Shown here: one piece after another, positions 15,719 through 25,300 of the stretch
Numbering within the stretch: position 1 is the stretch's first letter
How the letters are laid out: every line of letters begins with the position of its first letter
DNA from: Bacteroidia bacterium
GTDB taxonomy: Bacteria; Bacteroidota; Bacteroidia; Chitinophagales; Saprospiraceae
Length of the DNA: 35,870 nucleotides
Direction of reading: 5' to 3'
Assembly (NCBI GenBank): GCA_030431945.1
Contig: JAUIIF010000001.1
Span: forward strand, 1 to 35,870
Translations under genes and position numbers: made by a program
Notes under the pieces: generated by a model
Seen by the model: the letters and a program-made list of their open reading frames with translations, nothing else
Told to the model about the DNA's origin: nothing
Database searches by the model: none

Positions 15719-17533
15719 TCAAAAGCTACCGAGGAACCTTTCGAAATTCCGTCTGTGCGCTCGTTCTTCCGGCTCCAGGGAAGGGTTATTCTTCTTGCGA
15801 AAATGAATAACGGTTACTGCACCCTGGTCATTATGGATGGCGACGGAGCCATTTAGTTGCCGGCTCATGCTTCGCAAAATGTGAAAGCCGAGGTTCCCTG
15901 ATTTTGCAGACGTCACCTCTTCCGGAAAGCCCGGCCCATTGTCCCGGTAAGTGAGCACAAATTGGTTTTCTTCCGTTACGGAAATCCTGGTTTGGATGTT
16001 GAGTTGATCGCCTTCACCTTCTCCGGTGGCGTATTTACGGGTATTAACGACTAATTCATTAAGCATCATCCCCAACGGCACTAAGGTATCCTGGTTAAAT
16101 TGCAGGTCAGGCAGATCGAATACAAAGTTGGGCGCAAGATGTTCTCCCCAAAGCCCCCGCCAGTGGACGGCGAGGTTGCGCAAATAAGCTTCAAAACTGT
16201 TGACGGCTACGCCATCACGTTGGTAGAGCATTTGGTGTACAGAGGCAATGGTGTATACCTTTCCTGAAATGTCCTGCAACAACTGCAAATCCTGCTGATC
16301 AGGCCGGTTGGTCTGGTGCAGGTCCAACAAGCTGATGATGAGCTGTAGGTTATTACTGACCCGATGGTGGACTTCCCCCCGGAGTAATTCCTGGTACTTA
16401 AGGGCGCTGCGTAGTTTATTATTGAGCGTATTAAAGCGGAACAGAAAGTAGACGAGCACGCCACACAAAAGCACAAACAGCCCCCCTACGGCAGACCACA
16501 TCACCGAACTGTAGTGCGCAAATTCCAGTTCTTTTTGCTGGTCCTGAATGATGGACCGCTGTTCATTTAGTTCGTAGGTCCGGGTTAGTTCCTGCAATTC
16601 CCGCGAATCGTTCTCTTCCTTGAGGGCTAGCCGTATCTCATACCAGTTCTCCCGGTAACCGAGGGCTTGCTCGTACCGCTCCAACAACAGATTTGCCCGG
16701 TAGAGCAAGTCATTACCGTACATTTTATCATAGTTAGTCATCTTATGGCCGGCCACGGCGAAAGCCTCTTCTACCAACTTAATAGACTCTTCGGGTGCGC
16801 CCAGGTCAAGGTGTACCTGGGCCATTTCCATCCGCACGTGCGTCTGCCGGTACAGAACACCGGTGCTGTCAAATACGGGTAAGGCCTGGCGAAACAGGCT
16901 CAAGGCTTTTTGTAGGTCTTGCCGACTCCGGTACATGATTCCCCGCCACAGCAAATTATCAGCGACCAGATTGGCGGGGCTACCCATCTGGCGAACAATG
17001 TGTTCGCAATCTTCCATTAGGGCGAGTCCGGTAGTTACGTCTCCGCTTTTATAGTGCGTAACGGCCAGGTTGAGTTGTGCGTCGTAGCGTACGTGACGGT
17101 CATCCCCTTTTTCGGCTAATTCAAGTACCCGGCCGTAATAGCGTAAAGCATCTTCCCAGCGTCCTTCAATTTCCACTGCGCGGCCCAGCCACTGGATAAA
17201 CCTGATGCGTTGGTCTGGCAGCTCCAATTGAGTCGCCAGGTCATATCCCCTGAGCGCTAAACGAGAGGCCTCTTCTGATTGATAAAGGCGATAGTGACAC
17301 TTTATGTACTTATCCAGAATGTCCAAATAGTATTGTGGAGTTGCCACGGAATCAACCAGGGAAAGGGCCTGGGCAATGGGAGCTTTTGCCTCAACGAAGT
17401 TGTCCTTCTCATCACATAAATGGACGCCGAGTTGAAAAAGGCTGTCAATTCTACCCGTAGGAACAGGGGTATTCCCTTTCAGGTAAGTACCCAAAAAGCC
17501 CAGTAGCCATACAGCAAGCAAATACTTTTTCAT
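15719..17533 (-). CDS. TPR-containing sensor histidine kinase (HisKA_2 class)
   Basis: A 604-residue kinase with a signal peptide (1-20), an exported region of TPR-like helices (about 30-335, e.g. EDALRYYGRVLELAEKG and LQKALSLFRQALPVFD), one membrane segment (about 345-366) and a cytoplasmic kinase core. The HisKA_2 motif EVHHRVSNNLQ holds the phospho-acceptor histidine (389/390). The ATPase domain shows MMLNELVVNTRKYA, YRDNGPGF and NLGFHILRSM. A LytTR response regulator lies upstream on the same strand, 235 bp away, making a likely cognate pair; TPR kinases paired with LytTR regulators are common in Bacteroidota. Confidence 0.93.
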   Translation of the reverse strand: MKKYLLAVWLLGFLGTYLKGNTPVPTGRIDSLFQLGVHLCDEKDNFVEAKAPIAQALSLVDSVATPQYYLDILDKYIKCHYRLYQSEEASRLALRGYDLATQLELPDQRIRFIQWLGRAVEIEGRWEDALRYYGRVLELAEKGDDRHVRYDAQLNLAVTHYKSGDVTTGLALMEDCEHIVRQMGSPANLVADNLLWRGIMYRSRQDLQKALSLFRQALPVFDSTGVLYRQTHVRMEMAQVHLDLGAPEESIKLVEEAFAVAGHKMTNYDKMYGNDLLYRANLLLERYEQALGYRENWYEIRLALKEENDSRELQELTRTYELNEQRSIIQDQQKELEFAHYSSVMWSAVGGLFVLLCGVLVYFLFRFNTLNNKLRSALKYQELLRGEVHHRVSNNLQLIISLLDLHQTNRPDQQDLQLLQDISGKVYTIASVHQMLYQRDGVAVNSFEAYLRNLAVHWRGLWGEHLAPNFVFDLPDLQFNQDTLVPLGMMLNELVVNTRKYATGEGEGDQLNIQTRISVTEENQFVLTYRDNGPGFPEEVTSAKSGNLGFHILRSMSRQLNGSVAIHNDQGAVTVIHFRKKNNPSLEPEERAHRRNFERFLGSF

Positions 17534-17768
17534 TGAAAACCAGCCAATCAGTAACAGTCTGCGGACAAACTACGAAAGGAATTCAATATTCGGCGAAATC
17601 ATAATGGATCAGCGTAGGGACAAGGAGGCATTTTCAGGACTTCTTGTCGTCTGGCACGTACGTACTACAACTAAACAAGACTACATCGCCCAGTCGTTTG
17701 TCCCTGAAGCTGCCATCACGGAGTGGAGATGCCTGCGGATTATCCCCGTTTTAATGGTCCAGCTATGT

Positions 17769-18482
17769 TCAGGCCTGGGTCAAATTAAGCCGGTCAAAAA
17801 TTTCTTTCCGCCGCCCGCGGCTTACCGGCACATGGAGATCTCCGAGAACGACGTCCTTCATCCCGTAACCGGTTACTCTTTCCAGATTAACAATATAGCT
17901 GCGGTGCGTTTGTACGAATTGTCGATTATTTAGTTTTTCCAGAAAATCCGTCAGGGTAGACCGATCCAAAAGGATCTGCCCATCGGCTAATTTTATACTT
18001 ACGTAGACGTGTTCAGCCCTGACGTAAAGAATATCGGCACTATTAATTCGGTGATGTGCACCTCCGTTTTTAACGGTAATCATCGCCCCCTCCTCCTCTT
18101 CTTCTGTTGCATTGAACAGGGACACGGCAATGGTAGTCACCAGGCTACTTACTTGCAGGGGCTTACTTAAATAGCCTGCCGGGCGTGTCTGCTTCGCTAA
18201 ACTAAGATAATGATGGTCCATCTGAGATGTCAGGTAAATAAATGGGGGGGGAGCGGGCTGTTTGCGTAAAAAATGCGCGAAATCAATGCCCGTCTTTTTC
18301 CCACTCAGCCTGATATCAATGATAACTACATCAGGTGAGAATTGCTCAAAGTAAAGGACAGCTTCCTCATAGGAGATAGCAGACCCTATCACCTGATAGC
18401 CATTCAATTCGAGATGAATCGCTATCGTATCGGCGATAAGTACTTCATCTTCAACAATCAGTACAGTTGCAGGGGTAGACAT
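17769..18482 (-). CDS. LytTR-family response regulator
   Basis: A 237-residue regulator. The receiver domain (about 6-120) has Glu11-Asp12, phospho-acceptor Asp56 in VVIIDIRLS, Thr85 and Lys107 in GYLSKPLQ. After a Glu-rich linker (EEEEEGA) a LytTR DNA-binding domain (about 135-235) shows DILYVRAEHVYVSI, FVQTHRSYIVNL and VPVSRGRRKEI. The gene is transcribed before the TPR kinase. Two direct repeats with 21-bp period lie 66-102 bp upstream of its start and resemble LytTR sites, so autoregulation is predicted; the same repeats occur upstream of the gene at 12733. Confidence 0.95.
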   Translation of the reverse strand: MSTPATVLIVEDEVLIADTIAIHLELNGYQVIGSAISYEEAVLYFEQFSPDVVIIDIRLSGKKTGIDFAHFLRKQPAPPPFIYLTSQMDHHYLSLAKQTRPAGYLSKPLQVSSLVTTIAVSLFNATEEEEEGAMITVKNGGAHHRINSADILYVRAEHVYVSIKLADGQILLDRSTLTDFLEKLNNRQFVQTHRSYIVNLERVTGYGMKDVVLGDLHVPVSRGRRKEIFDRLNLTQA

Positions 18483-18547
18483 CTGAGGTTGTTAAAATAG
18501 ATTCTCCAAATTACAACCCTCCGGCTAACCCGGTGTACTTCCCTCCC

Positions 18548-18584
18548 TATTTGTGCTGAATGGTCGCTTATTTGTGCTGAATGG
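18548..18584 (-). promoter_or_regulatory. Predicted LytTR operator upstream of its own regulator
   Basis: TATTTGTGCTGAATGG occurs at 18548-18563 and 18569-18584, exactly 21 bp apart. On the minus strand, toward the regulator gene, each reads CCATTCAGCACAAATA. The CCATTCAG core fits the LytTR consensus with one change. A TAnnTTTG-like TAATTTGG lies at 18506-18513, about 35 bp further on, the same layout as at 12.5 kb. Confidence 0.65.
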
Positions 18585-18884
18585 CGGAGTCCTTTGGTCA
18601 ACACAGCTCCGTGCGTTAAGGAGAAATGCAAGGATAAACAGGAGTCATACCGAATTTTGGCCTTGCCCGACCTCTGTTTACGCTACAACAAGGGTGATGC
18701 GCCTGACAATTACAAATTTGGTATTCGTTGACTCTTTACCCTCCCATAAAAGCATCTGATTATCAAACACTCGCAACCTCCACCTTGTCACTTATGTCCG
18801 TTCCGTCAGAGATTTATTCTTCTAAGCCACATCCTTCTCGTCACTTGAATGTTTATCAACCAACGACTTTGATAGCTATTTACT
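18585..18884. other. Gene-free region before oxyR
   Basis: This 300-bp stretch separates the divergent LytTR regulator and oxyR. Short open frames here lack family resemblance. I could not identify a confident promoter or OxyR-type operator. Confidence 0.4.
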
Positions 18885-19856
18885 ATGACCCTGCAACAGC
18901 TGCGCTATTTAATCGCCCTTGATGACCACCGGCATTTTGGCCGGGCTGCGGAAGCTTCTTTTGTAGCCCAACCAACCCTTACCACTCAGTTACGAAAACT
19001 GGAGGACCACTTAGGCGTACAACTCATTGACCGTAAGGCAACTCCGGTTTGCCCAACACCGGTGGGGGCCAAAGTCATCGCACAAGCCCGGATCATCCTG
19101 GACGAAGTCACCGGTATGCGGGCATTGCTCTCCGAAGAAACTGAAAGCCTCTCGGGTACCTACACACTCGGAATTATTCCTACGATTGCGCCCTACCTGC
19201 TTCCCTTGTTTATTCAGTCCTTTACCCGGCTGCATCCTGACATTAAGCTCATCATCAGGGAAATGCAGTCCGAGCAGATTATTGAAGGTTTACAACGCAA
19301 TCAGTTGGACCTGGGGTTACTCGTCACGCCACTAGACGAAAAGCAGTTGCGGGAAATCGTCTTATTCTACGAACCATTCCTCATCTATGCCTCCCCGAAT
19401 GAGGAGATACTCCAGCAAAGTCCTTTGCTGCCTGACCACGTGCAGCGTAAAGACCTCTGGATTCTGGAACAAGGTCACTGCTTCCGTAATCAGGTACTGA
19501 ATATTTGCACCGTCCCTCCGAAACTCTCCACCAGTACATCTGCGCCGGCCACCAGTTACCCGGCAGAAGATCACCGGGCTTTCACCTTCCAGGCCGGCTC
19601 CATCGAAACTTTAAAGAACATGGTTCGCAATAATCTGGGGTACACCATTATCCCGGAAATGTCCGTTCATCCGGAACTGGACCGGGCCCTCGTCAAACGC
19701 TTTGCGGAACCGCAGCCCGCCCGGGAAGTTTCACTCGTAGTTAATAAGACCTTTACCCGGGAGCAGCTACTCATCGAATTACGCAAGGCAATCCTGGCCG
19801 TCGTACCCGACAGTTTCATGAAGAATGAGCGTTACGTGGGCATTGCCTGGCGTTAG
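18885..19856 (+). CDS. oxyR: OxyR-type LysR peroxide sensor
   Basis: A 323-residue LysR-type regulator. The N-terminal winged helix-turn-helix (1-60) has MTLQQLRYLIALDDHRHFGRAA and QPTLTTQLRKLE. The redox-active cysteines of OxyR are present and fall at residues 199 and 208 (EQGHCFRNQVLNIC), the same numbers as in E. coli OxyR, so hydrogen peroxide sensing through a reversible disulfide is very likely. The C-terminal effector domain ends with the usual GYTIIPEMSV. No catalase or peroxiredoxin gene adjoins it here, so its targets lie elsewhere. The ATG at 18885 gives the family N-terminus. Confidence 0.94.
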   Translation: MTLQQLRYLIALDDHRHFGRAAEASFVAQPTLTTQLRKLEDHLGVQLIDRKATPVCPTPVGAKVIAQARIILDEVTGMRALLSEETESLSGTYTLGIIPTIAPYLLPLFIQSFTRLHPDIKLIIREMQSEQIIEGLQRNQLDLGLLVTPLDEKQLREIVLFYEPFLIYASPNEEILQQSPLLPDHVQRKDLWILEQGHCFRNQVLNICTVPPKLSTSTSAPATSYPAEDHRAFTFQAGSIETLKNMVRNNLGYTIIPEMSVHPELDRALVKRFAEPQPAREVSLVVNKTFTREQLLIELRKAILAVVPDSFMKNERYVGIAWR

Positions 19857-19881
19857 CAAAAACGGCGACCTCCTACCCCAA

Positions 19882-19917
19882 CAGAGGAATCCCGGCAAAT
19901 TGGGGGCTGTTCCTCTG
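19882..19917 (+). terminator. Weak hairpin after oxyR
   Basis: CAGAGGAA at 19882-19889 pairs with TTCCTCTG at 19910-19917, with further CCC/GGG pairing inside. There is no T run, so termination by this hairpin is only possible. Confidence 0.35.
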
Positions 19918-19954
19918 CAAGTGTCGATGTTATCACCACCTACAGCACTAAAAA

Positions 19955-19971
19955 GCGCGAACGCAGGTGCA
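19955..19971 (-). repeat. Dispersed 18-bp motif, copy C
   Basis: The minus strand reads TGCACCTGCGTTCGCGC followed by T's, and is preceded by TTTT; it matches the consensus apart from the last base. It lies between convergent oxyR and the GH16 gene. Confidence 0.65.
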
Positions 19972-20051
19972 AAAACCAGGTAAATTGGCAGAGGAAGAAG
20001 ACGCCTTGAAATTGAAGAGTCCCGCAAGTTGGCCCTGGAAAGGGGCAAGCC

Positions 20052-21872
20052 TTAATGTACCACTACCCTGGTCGTCCGGATGCCTTTGGCCAGACGAAGT
20101 CTGGCAAAGTAAAGCCCCGCGGGCAAACCTGCCGCCAGTACCACCTGGTTCTCTCCGGCAACCCCGCTTACTGCCTTTTGTCGCACGATCTTTCCAGTCG
20201 CATCCACCAGCTCAATATCCAGTTGCTCCGCCTGACGAAGGGTAAATGCCAGACGAACCACGTCAGTAGTCGGATTAGGCTGTACCGTTAACGGAAAATC
20301 GAGCTGACGACTGGGTGTCAGACTGGTCGGCTCGAGGCTGTAACTGTCCAGATTATCGTAGAAGTAGGTATCTCCGGTAGTTCGGTCAGGGTCGATCAAT
20401 AACACCATTTTCCTGATGCCGGTAGCTGAAGCACCATTATCGGGCCGGTCCAGCAATTCAAAGGTTAACCGCTCCCATTCCCCCTGTTTAGTTGTCCGGG
20501 CCCGGTAGCGGCTGTGGCGTCCGGCCGGATAGTTGTCAGCAGTCGCCGCTGAAGTCTCTAATTGCAAGAGTACTTCCTTCCCGGCGAAGGCATCGGAGTA
20601 GATGTCCATAGAAAAGCCCATGTTACCGTCAACAAAATTGCCCGCATTGGTAATGGTGGAAACATCATAGACGATGACATCAAACTGGTTTTGGTTGTCC
20701 CGGACGTACCGGCCACACAACGCCGAGCTGTTTACGGCATCCGCGGCGGGGTTCGGCACTTCCGTAAGGTCACCCGTCGAGAATTCATACACTGCCCGGG
20801 CTTCCTCATCAAAGTTTTCAAAGCTGTAATCGTAGCGTAAGCTCGGAGCAACGTAGACCTCCGTACTGACGGTATATTCTCCACAGGCAGTAGTGATGGT
20901 AGCGGCAACGGTACCGCCGCCAGTCGGGAAATCCACCAAAATCCCCGCAGGGTTACTGTTATCCGTAATTACGGCACCGGCGGGAACGGACCAGGTTATG
21001 GTAGCGCCGGCCGGAACGTTGCCAAGCGAGTACGCCACGTTGGTGGCACCAGCCTCCAGATCGCGCAGTCCGCGTAAAAAAGCCGGGGCAGTGTCGTAGA
21101 CCCTTACGTAGTCGACCACCATTTCGGCCGGAAAAAAACCACCGCCAATCGACCCGCCAAAAGTTCCGCCGATGGCCAGGTTGAGCAGGAAGTGAAAATC
21201 CTGATTAAAGGGCCAGCGCTCTCCGCCCAGACTCCCCGGTTGTTTATTACCAAAGCGATAACCGTCCACAAACCAGGTAATGCTGTTTTCGCGCCAATCC
21301 ACCGCAAAGGTGTGGTATTCATCCGACCAATCCCCGCCATTTAATTCAATCTCTGAACCGGTCATCGAGTTATTGGGAAACGGTTGGCCGTAATGCAGCG
21401 TACCGAATAAATTATCCGGAGCGCGCCCTACCCATTCCATGATGTCAATTTCTCCACTTTGCGGCCAGCCGCCGTAGACTTCGTCGGTACTCAACATCCA
21501 GAACGCGGGCCAGAGGCCACGCCCCGGAGGCAGCTTGATCCTGGCTTCCAGGTACCCGTAGCGAAGGTCAACCTTACCCTTGGTGTTGATGCGGCCCGAA
21601 GAGTAGGATCGCCCGCCGGCAGATTCCTGCCGGCAGGTAATGGTCAATTTTCCATCCGCGACAACCACGTTATCGCTTTGGTACCACTGCTGCTCGTTGT
21701 TTCCCCAGCCACAAATACCAAGGTCGCAACCATCCCCCGTCTGGAAGTTCCAATCGTTCGTATTCAGGGAGGTGCCGTCAAATTCATCCGACCAGATCAG
21801 GGTCGGGCACTGGGCAAACACTACGTAGGGAAATACGAGCAGGGGGAATAATAATTTCAACATAAGGGGCAT
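20052..21872 (-). CDS. Secreted GH16 beta-glucanase with T9SS sorting domain
   Basis: A 606-residue exported enzyme. After a signal peptide (about 1-20, ending VFAQ) a GH16 domain spans about 25-265, with the catalytic motif GEIDIMEWVG of the laminarinase-type branch, which suggests beta-1,3(-1,4)-glucan cleavage with retention. Conserved WSDEFDG, WPAFWML and FHFLLNLAIGG are present. A PKD/Ig-like module follows (about 270-345), then a beta-sandwich region with carbohydrate-binding look (about 350-510), and a type IX sorting domain (about 525-606, QPNPTTDVVRL to the terminal Arg-rich end). It is divergent from susC-susD, which fits a small beta-glucan utilization locus. An ATG three codons later is an alternative start. 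Confidence 0.94.
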   Translation of the reverse strand: MPLMLKLLFPLLVFPYVVFAQCPTLIWSDEFDGTSLNTNDWNFQTGDGCDLGICGWGNNEQQWYQSDNVVVADGKLTITCRQESAGGRSYSSGRINTKGKVDLRYGYLEARIKLPPGRGLWPAFWMLSTDEVYGGWPQSGEIDIMEWVGRAPDNLFGTLHYGQPFPNNSMTGSEIELNGGDWSDEYHTFAVDWRENSITWFVDGYRFGNKQPGSLGGERWPFNQDFHFLLNLAIGGTFGGSIGGGFFPAEMVVDYVRVYDTAPAFLRGLRDLEAGATNVAYSLGNVPAGATITWSVPAGAVITDNSNPAGILVDFPTGGGTVAATITTACGEYTVSTEVYVAPSLRYDYSFENFDEEARAVYEFSTGDLTEVPNPAADAVNSSALCGRYVRDNQNQFDVIVYDVSTITNAGNFVDGNMGFSMDIYSDAFAGKEVLLQLETSAATADNYPAGRHSRYRARTTKQGEWERLTFELLDRPDNGASATGIRKMVLLIDPDRTTGDTYFYDNLDSYSLEPTSLTPSRQLDFPLTVQPNPTTDVVRLAFTLRQAEQLDIELVDATGKIVRQKAVSGVAGENQVVLAAGLPAGLYFARLRLAKGIRTTRVVVH

Positions 21873-22000
21873 GATAGTTTACGGCGAGTAAAGTAGGCAA
21901 AAAAAATTGCTACGCCGGCCGTGGGTAGCAGGAAATGCACCACCAGTTCTAAAATTCCGGCCTTTGCTAAGGCCCGGTTCCGCGGCAATATTGGCCATTT

Positions 22001-22085
22001 GGCGCGGCCGCAGGTGCAGGGGGAAAGTACCCGGCAAGGTGGACGGCTCCTTCTACCTACACCCTGCACCTGCGGCCCCGCCCCG
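22001..22085. repeat. Inverted pair of the dispersed motif, copies D and E
   Basis: GGCGCGGCCGCAGGTGCAGGG at its start and CCCTGCACCTGCGGCC at 22063-22078 are inverted copies of the 18-bp motif, giving a 16-bp perfect stem plus outer pairs around a 44-nt loop. It lies between the divergent GH16 and susC genes, upstream of the susC promoter candidate. Confidence 0.75.
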
Positions 22086-22133
22086 AGCGATTTTCATCAG
22101 GCAATCGATAGTTAAAAACCCGGCATAGGGTAA

Positions 22134-22160
22134 TTGTTGCTCTAACAATTTGTACTTTTG
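22134..22160 (+). promoter_or_regulatory. Promoter of the susCD operon
   Basis: TACTTTTG at 22153-22160 matches the Bacteroidota -7 element TAnnTTTG, with TTG at 22134-22136 as a -33 element 16 bp before it. Transcription would begin near 22167 and leave a leader of about 225 nt before susC. Confidence 0.6.
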
Positions 22161-22166
22161 CACCAA

Positions 22167-22393
22167 GCAGCGGATCAAAGATTCATATCGTTAAAAAAGC
22201 ACATTATTCGTTTTACCACCACTCTTTACTTACTACTACGCCTCCATCTATCCTATTACTTTCAAAGCAGCTGGTACTGTATTACCAGCTGATCAACATC
22301 GGTACCTGGCGCTTTAGCGCAAGTATATAGTTCTCCGGAGTCCACCTGTCCGGTGAACAGATCTATTATTTTTTCTAACCAATATTCACTAGA
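22167..22393 (+). other. Long structured 5' leader of susC
   Basis: About 225 nt without a gene. AGCTGGTA (22269-22276) and TACCAGCT (22283-22290) form an 8-bp hairpin, and GCGC-TTTA-GCGC (22309-22320) a second one. No known riboswitch is recognised. Such leaders in other Bacteroidota can be targets of antisense RNAs; nothing of that kind is evident here. Confidence 0.45.
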
Positions 22394-25300
22394 ATGAAAC
22401 AGTTAATTTTTCTTTTCATACTCGTAGTGGGCGGAGTCGGCAGTATGCTGGCGCAGCGCTCCATTACGGGAACCATTACCGATGGTAATGACCCGCTGAT
22501 CGGTGCCTCGGTCCTGATCAAAGGCACTACCACTGGTACCGTGACTGATTTTGACGGAAATTTCAAACTTTCAGTTCCGGCAAATGCGGAAATGCTCGTC
22601 GTCAGCTACACGGGTTTTGCTTCTCAGGACGTGCCACTGACTGCGGCCAGCAATTACGACATTTTGCTAGCCGAAGGGGTACAACTTTCTGACGTGGTCG
22701 TAACGGCCCTCGGCATCAGCCGCGAGGAAAAGTCGTTGGGCTATGCCGTTGACCAGATTGATGGTGACGCTCTTACCCGTACCCAGGAAAACAGCCTCGT
22801 AAGCTCCCTTTCCGGTCGCCTGGCCGGCGCCCAGATTAACAACTCCAACAGCGGGTTGGGTGGTTCTGCCAACATCATCCTGCGTGGTGCTACGTCCGTT
22901 ACCGGATCCAACCGCCCGCTGTTCGTAGTGGACGGTATTCCGATTGCCAACAACAACCACAACGGTTCTGCGGCAAGCGTTGCTTCTGCCGGCCGTGACT
23001 ACGGTACTACGGCTCAGGACATCAACCCGAACGACATCGCTTCGGTATCCGTCCTCAAAGGCGGCGCGGCAGCCGCACTGTACGGTTCGCGTGCCTCTAA
23101 CGGGGTTATCCTGATTACGACGAAGTCCGGTAGCAGCCGTAAAGGTATTGGCGTTACCGTTAGCTCCGGCATGACGATCAACAACGTAGCGGTACTGCCG
23201 GACTACCAGAACAAGTACGGTGGTGGTTACAGCCTGGACTTCCAGACCTTCGAATTCGACCCCTCCGTTCACCCAGCAGACTGGGCGAGCTTTGACGGAC
23301 AGCAGTACCCTGAGTACTATGCTGACGAAAGCTGGGGCCCTGAGCTGAATGGCCAGATGGTCCGTCACTGGGACAGCTGGTACCCGGGTGAAAACTTTGG
23401 TGAGCTGCGCCCCTGGTCCGCTAACCCGGACAACATCAAGAACTTCTACGACACGGGTATTTCCCTGGACAACAGCATTGCTGTTTCCGGCGGTAACGAT
23501 CAGTCGCAGTTCCGGATGTCTTACACGAACAGCGACAACAACGGTGTTTTCCCCGCATCCAAACTGAACCGCAACACCATCAGCATCAACGCCAGCCAGA
23601 AAATGGGCAGCAAGTTGACGGCTAGCCTGAACGGTACCTACGTAAACACCCGTGGTGAGGGCCGCCCGGCCATCGGCTACGGTGGTTTCGGTGATGCCAT
23701 CAACGTACAGGCCAACTTTAACGAGTGGTTCCAGCGCCAGCTGGATATGGACCGCCTGGCCAACTACGAGAACCCCGATGGTACGCCCCGTACCTGGAAC
23801 CTGCGTGGTCCGGACGATCTGCGCGCGCAGTACTGGGAAAGCCCTTACTGGGTGGTTTACAACGACCGTGGCAACGATAACCGTGACCGGATGTACGGTA
23901 ACCTCAGCCTCAAGTACGACATTCTCCCCGGCCTGTCCATCACGGGTAGCGCCCGGACGGATTACTACAATTTCTCCGTAAACGACCGGCTGGCTTCCGG
24001 TTCCGCAGCCAACATTGCTTACGCCGAACGTCTGAACGTCATCAACCGCGAGAACAACTTCGAACTTCTTGCCAACTACAATACCAGCCTGAGCACGGAC
24101 TTCACCGTCGACGCAACGGTGGGCGGTAACCTGCGCCAGGACGAATACAGCAGCAGCAGCTCTAAGACGAGCGGTGGCCTGAGCGTCCCTGGTCTTTACA
24201 CGATCGAAGCTTCCGTTGACCGTCCTTCCCGCTCCGACTTCATGAGCACCAAGGAGGTACAGTCTGTTTTCGGTCGTCTGAGCCTTGGCTGGCGCTCGCT
24301 CCTTTACGTAGACGTAACGGGACGTAATGACTGGTCTTCTGCACTGGAAGCTGGTAACAACAGCTACTTCTACCCCTCGGTATCCACCAGCTTCGTGTTC
24401 AGCGAACTCCTGGGTGACGATGGTTTCATCAGCTTCGGTAAGCTGCGCGGTGGCGTTGCTACCGTTGGTAACGACCCGGCCCCTTACCAGACGCGTGACG
24501 GTTTCTCCGCTACGGATCCTTACGGTTCTAACCCAACCTTCGCCGTACCAAACACCCAGGCCAACCGTGACCTGATTGCAGAGTCCATCACGACCATCGA
24601 AGTTGGTCTGGACATGCGCTTCCTCAACGACCGGGTAGGATTTGACGTAACGTACTACGACATTGAATCTAAGGACCTCATCATCAACCTTGGTGTTTCC
24701 GGCACGACCGGCTTTACCAACGTTTCCACCAATGCTGGTCTGGTAACCAACAAAGGTGTAGAGGTAAAACTTTACGGTACGCCCATCAAAACCCGCAATT
24801 TCACGTGGGAGACGGCCGTCAACTTTGCCTCCAATGAGAACGAAGTAGTTGAGCTGGCCGAAGGCCAGGACCTGCTTTCCCTCGGCAGCTACGGCACGCA
24901 GTTTGTAGCGCAGGTCGGCCAGCCTTACGGCACGCTTATCGGCCTTGGCTACGAGCGTACGGACGCTGGTGAGATCCTGATCGATGAGAACGGTTTCCCC
25001 GTACTCGCTTCCAACATCAACATGGGCAGCGTATTCCCCGACTACACCGGTGGTTTCATCAACGACTTTACCTTTAAGGGCTTCCGCCTCGGTTCCGTTA
25101 TTGACTTCCGTAAAGGTGGTACGTTGTACTCTGTTTCCAACCGTTGGGGTACCTACTCCGGTCAGTTCTCCAACACGATTGGTCTGAACGCGAATGGTGT
25201 TGATATCCGCCAGCCGGTATCAGAAGGTGGTGGCATCATCGTTGAAGGCGTAACGGCCGACGGTTCCCCGAATACGACCTACGTGGATGCACAGACGCAC

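Noticed and set aside
17604..17933. 109-codon plus-strand frame between the TPR kinase and the LytTR regulator
   Set aside because: It runs into the regulator on the opposite strand and shows no domain; treated as chance.
18728..18922. 64-codon frame overlapping the oxyR start
   Set aside because: It overlaps the conserved oxyR N-terminus in another frame and has no recognisable features.
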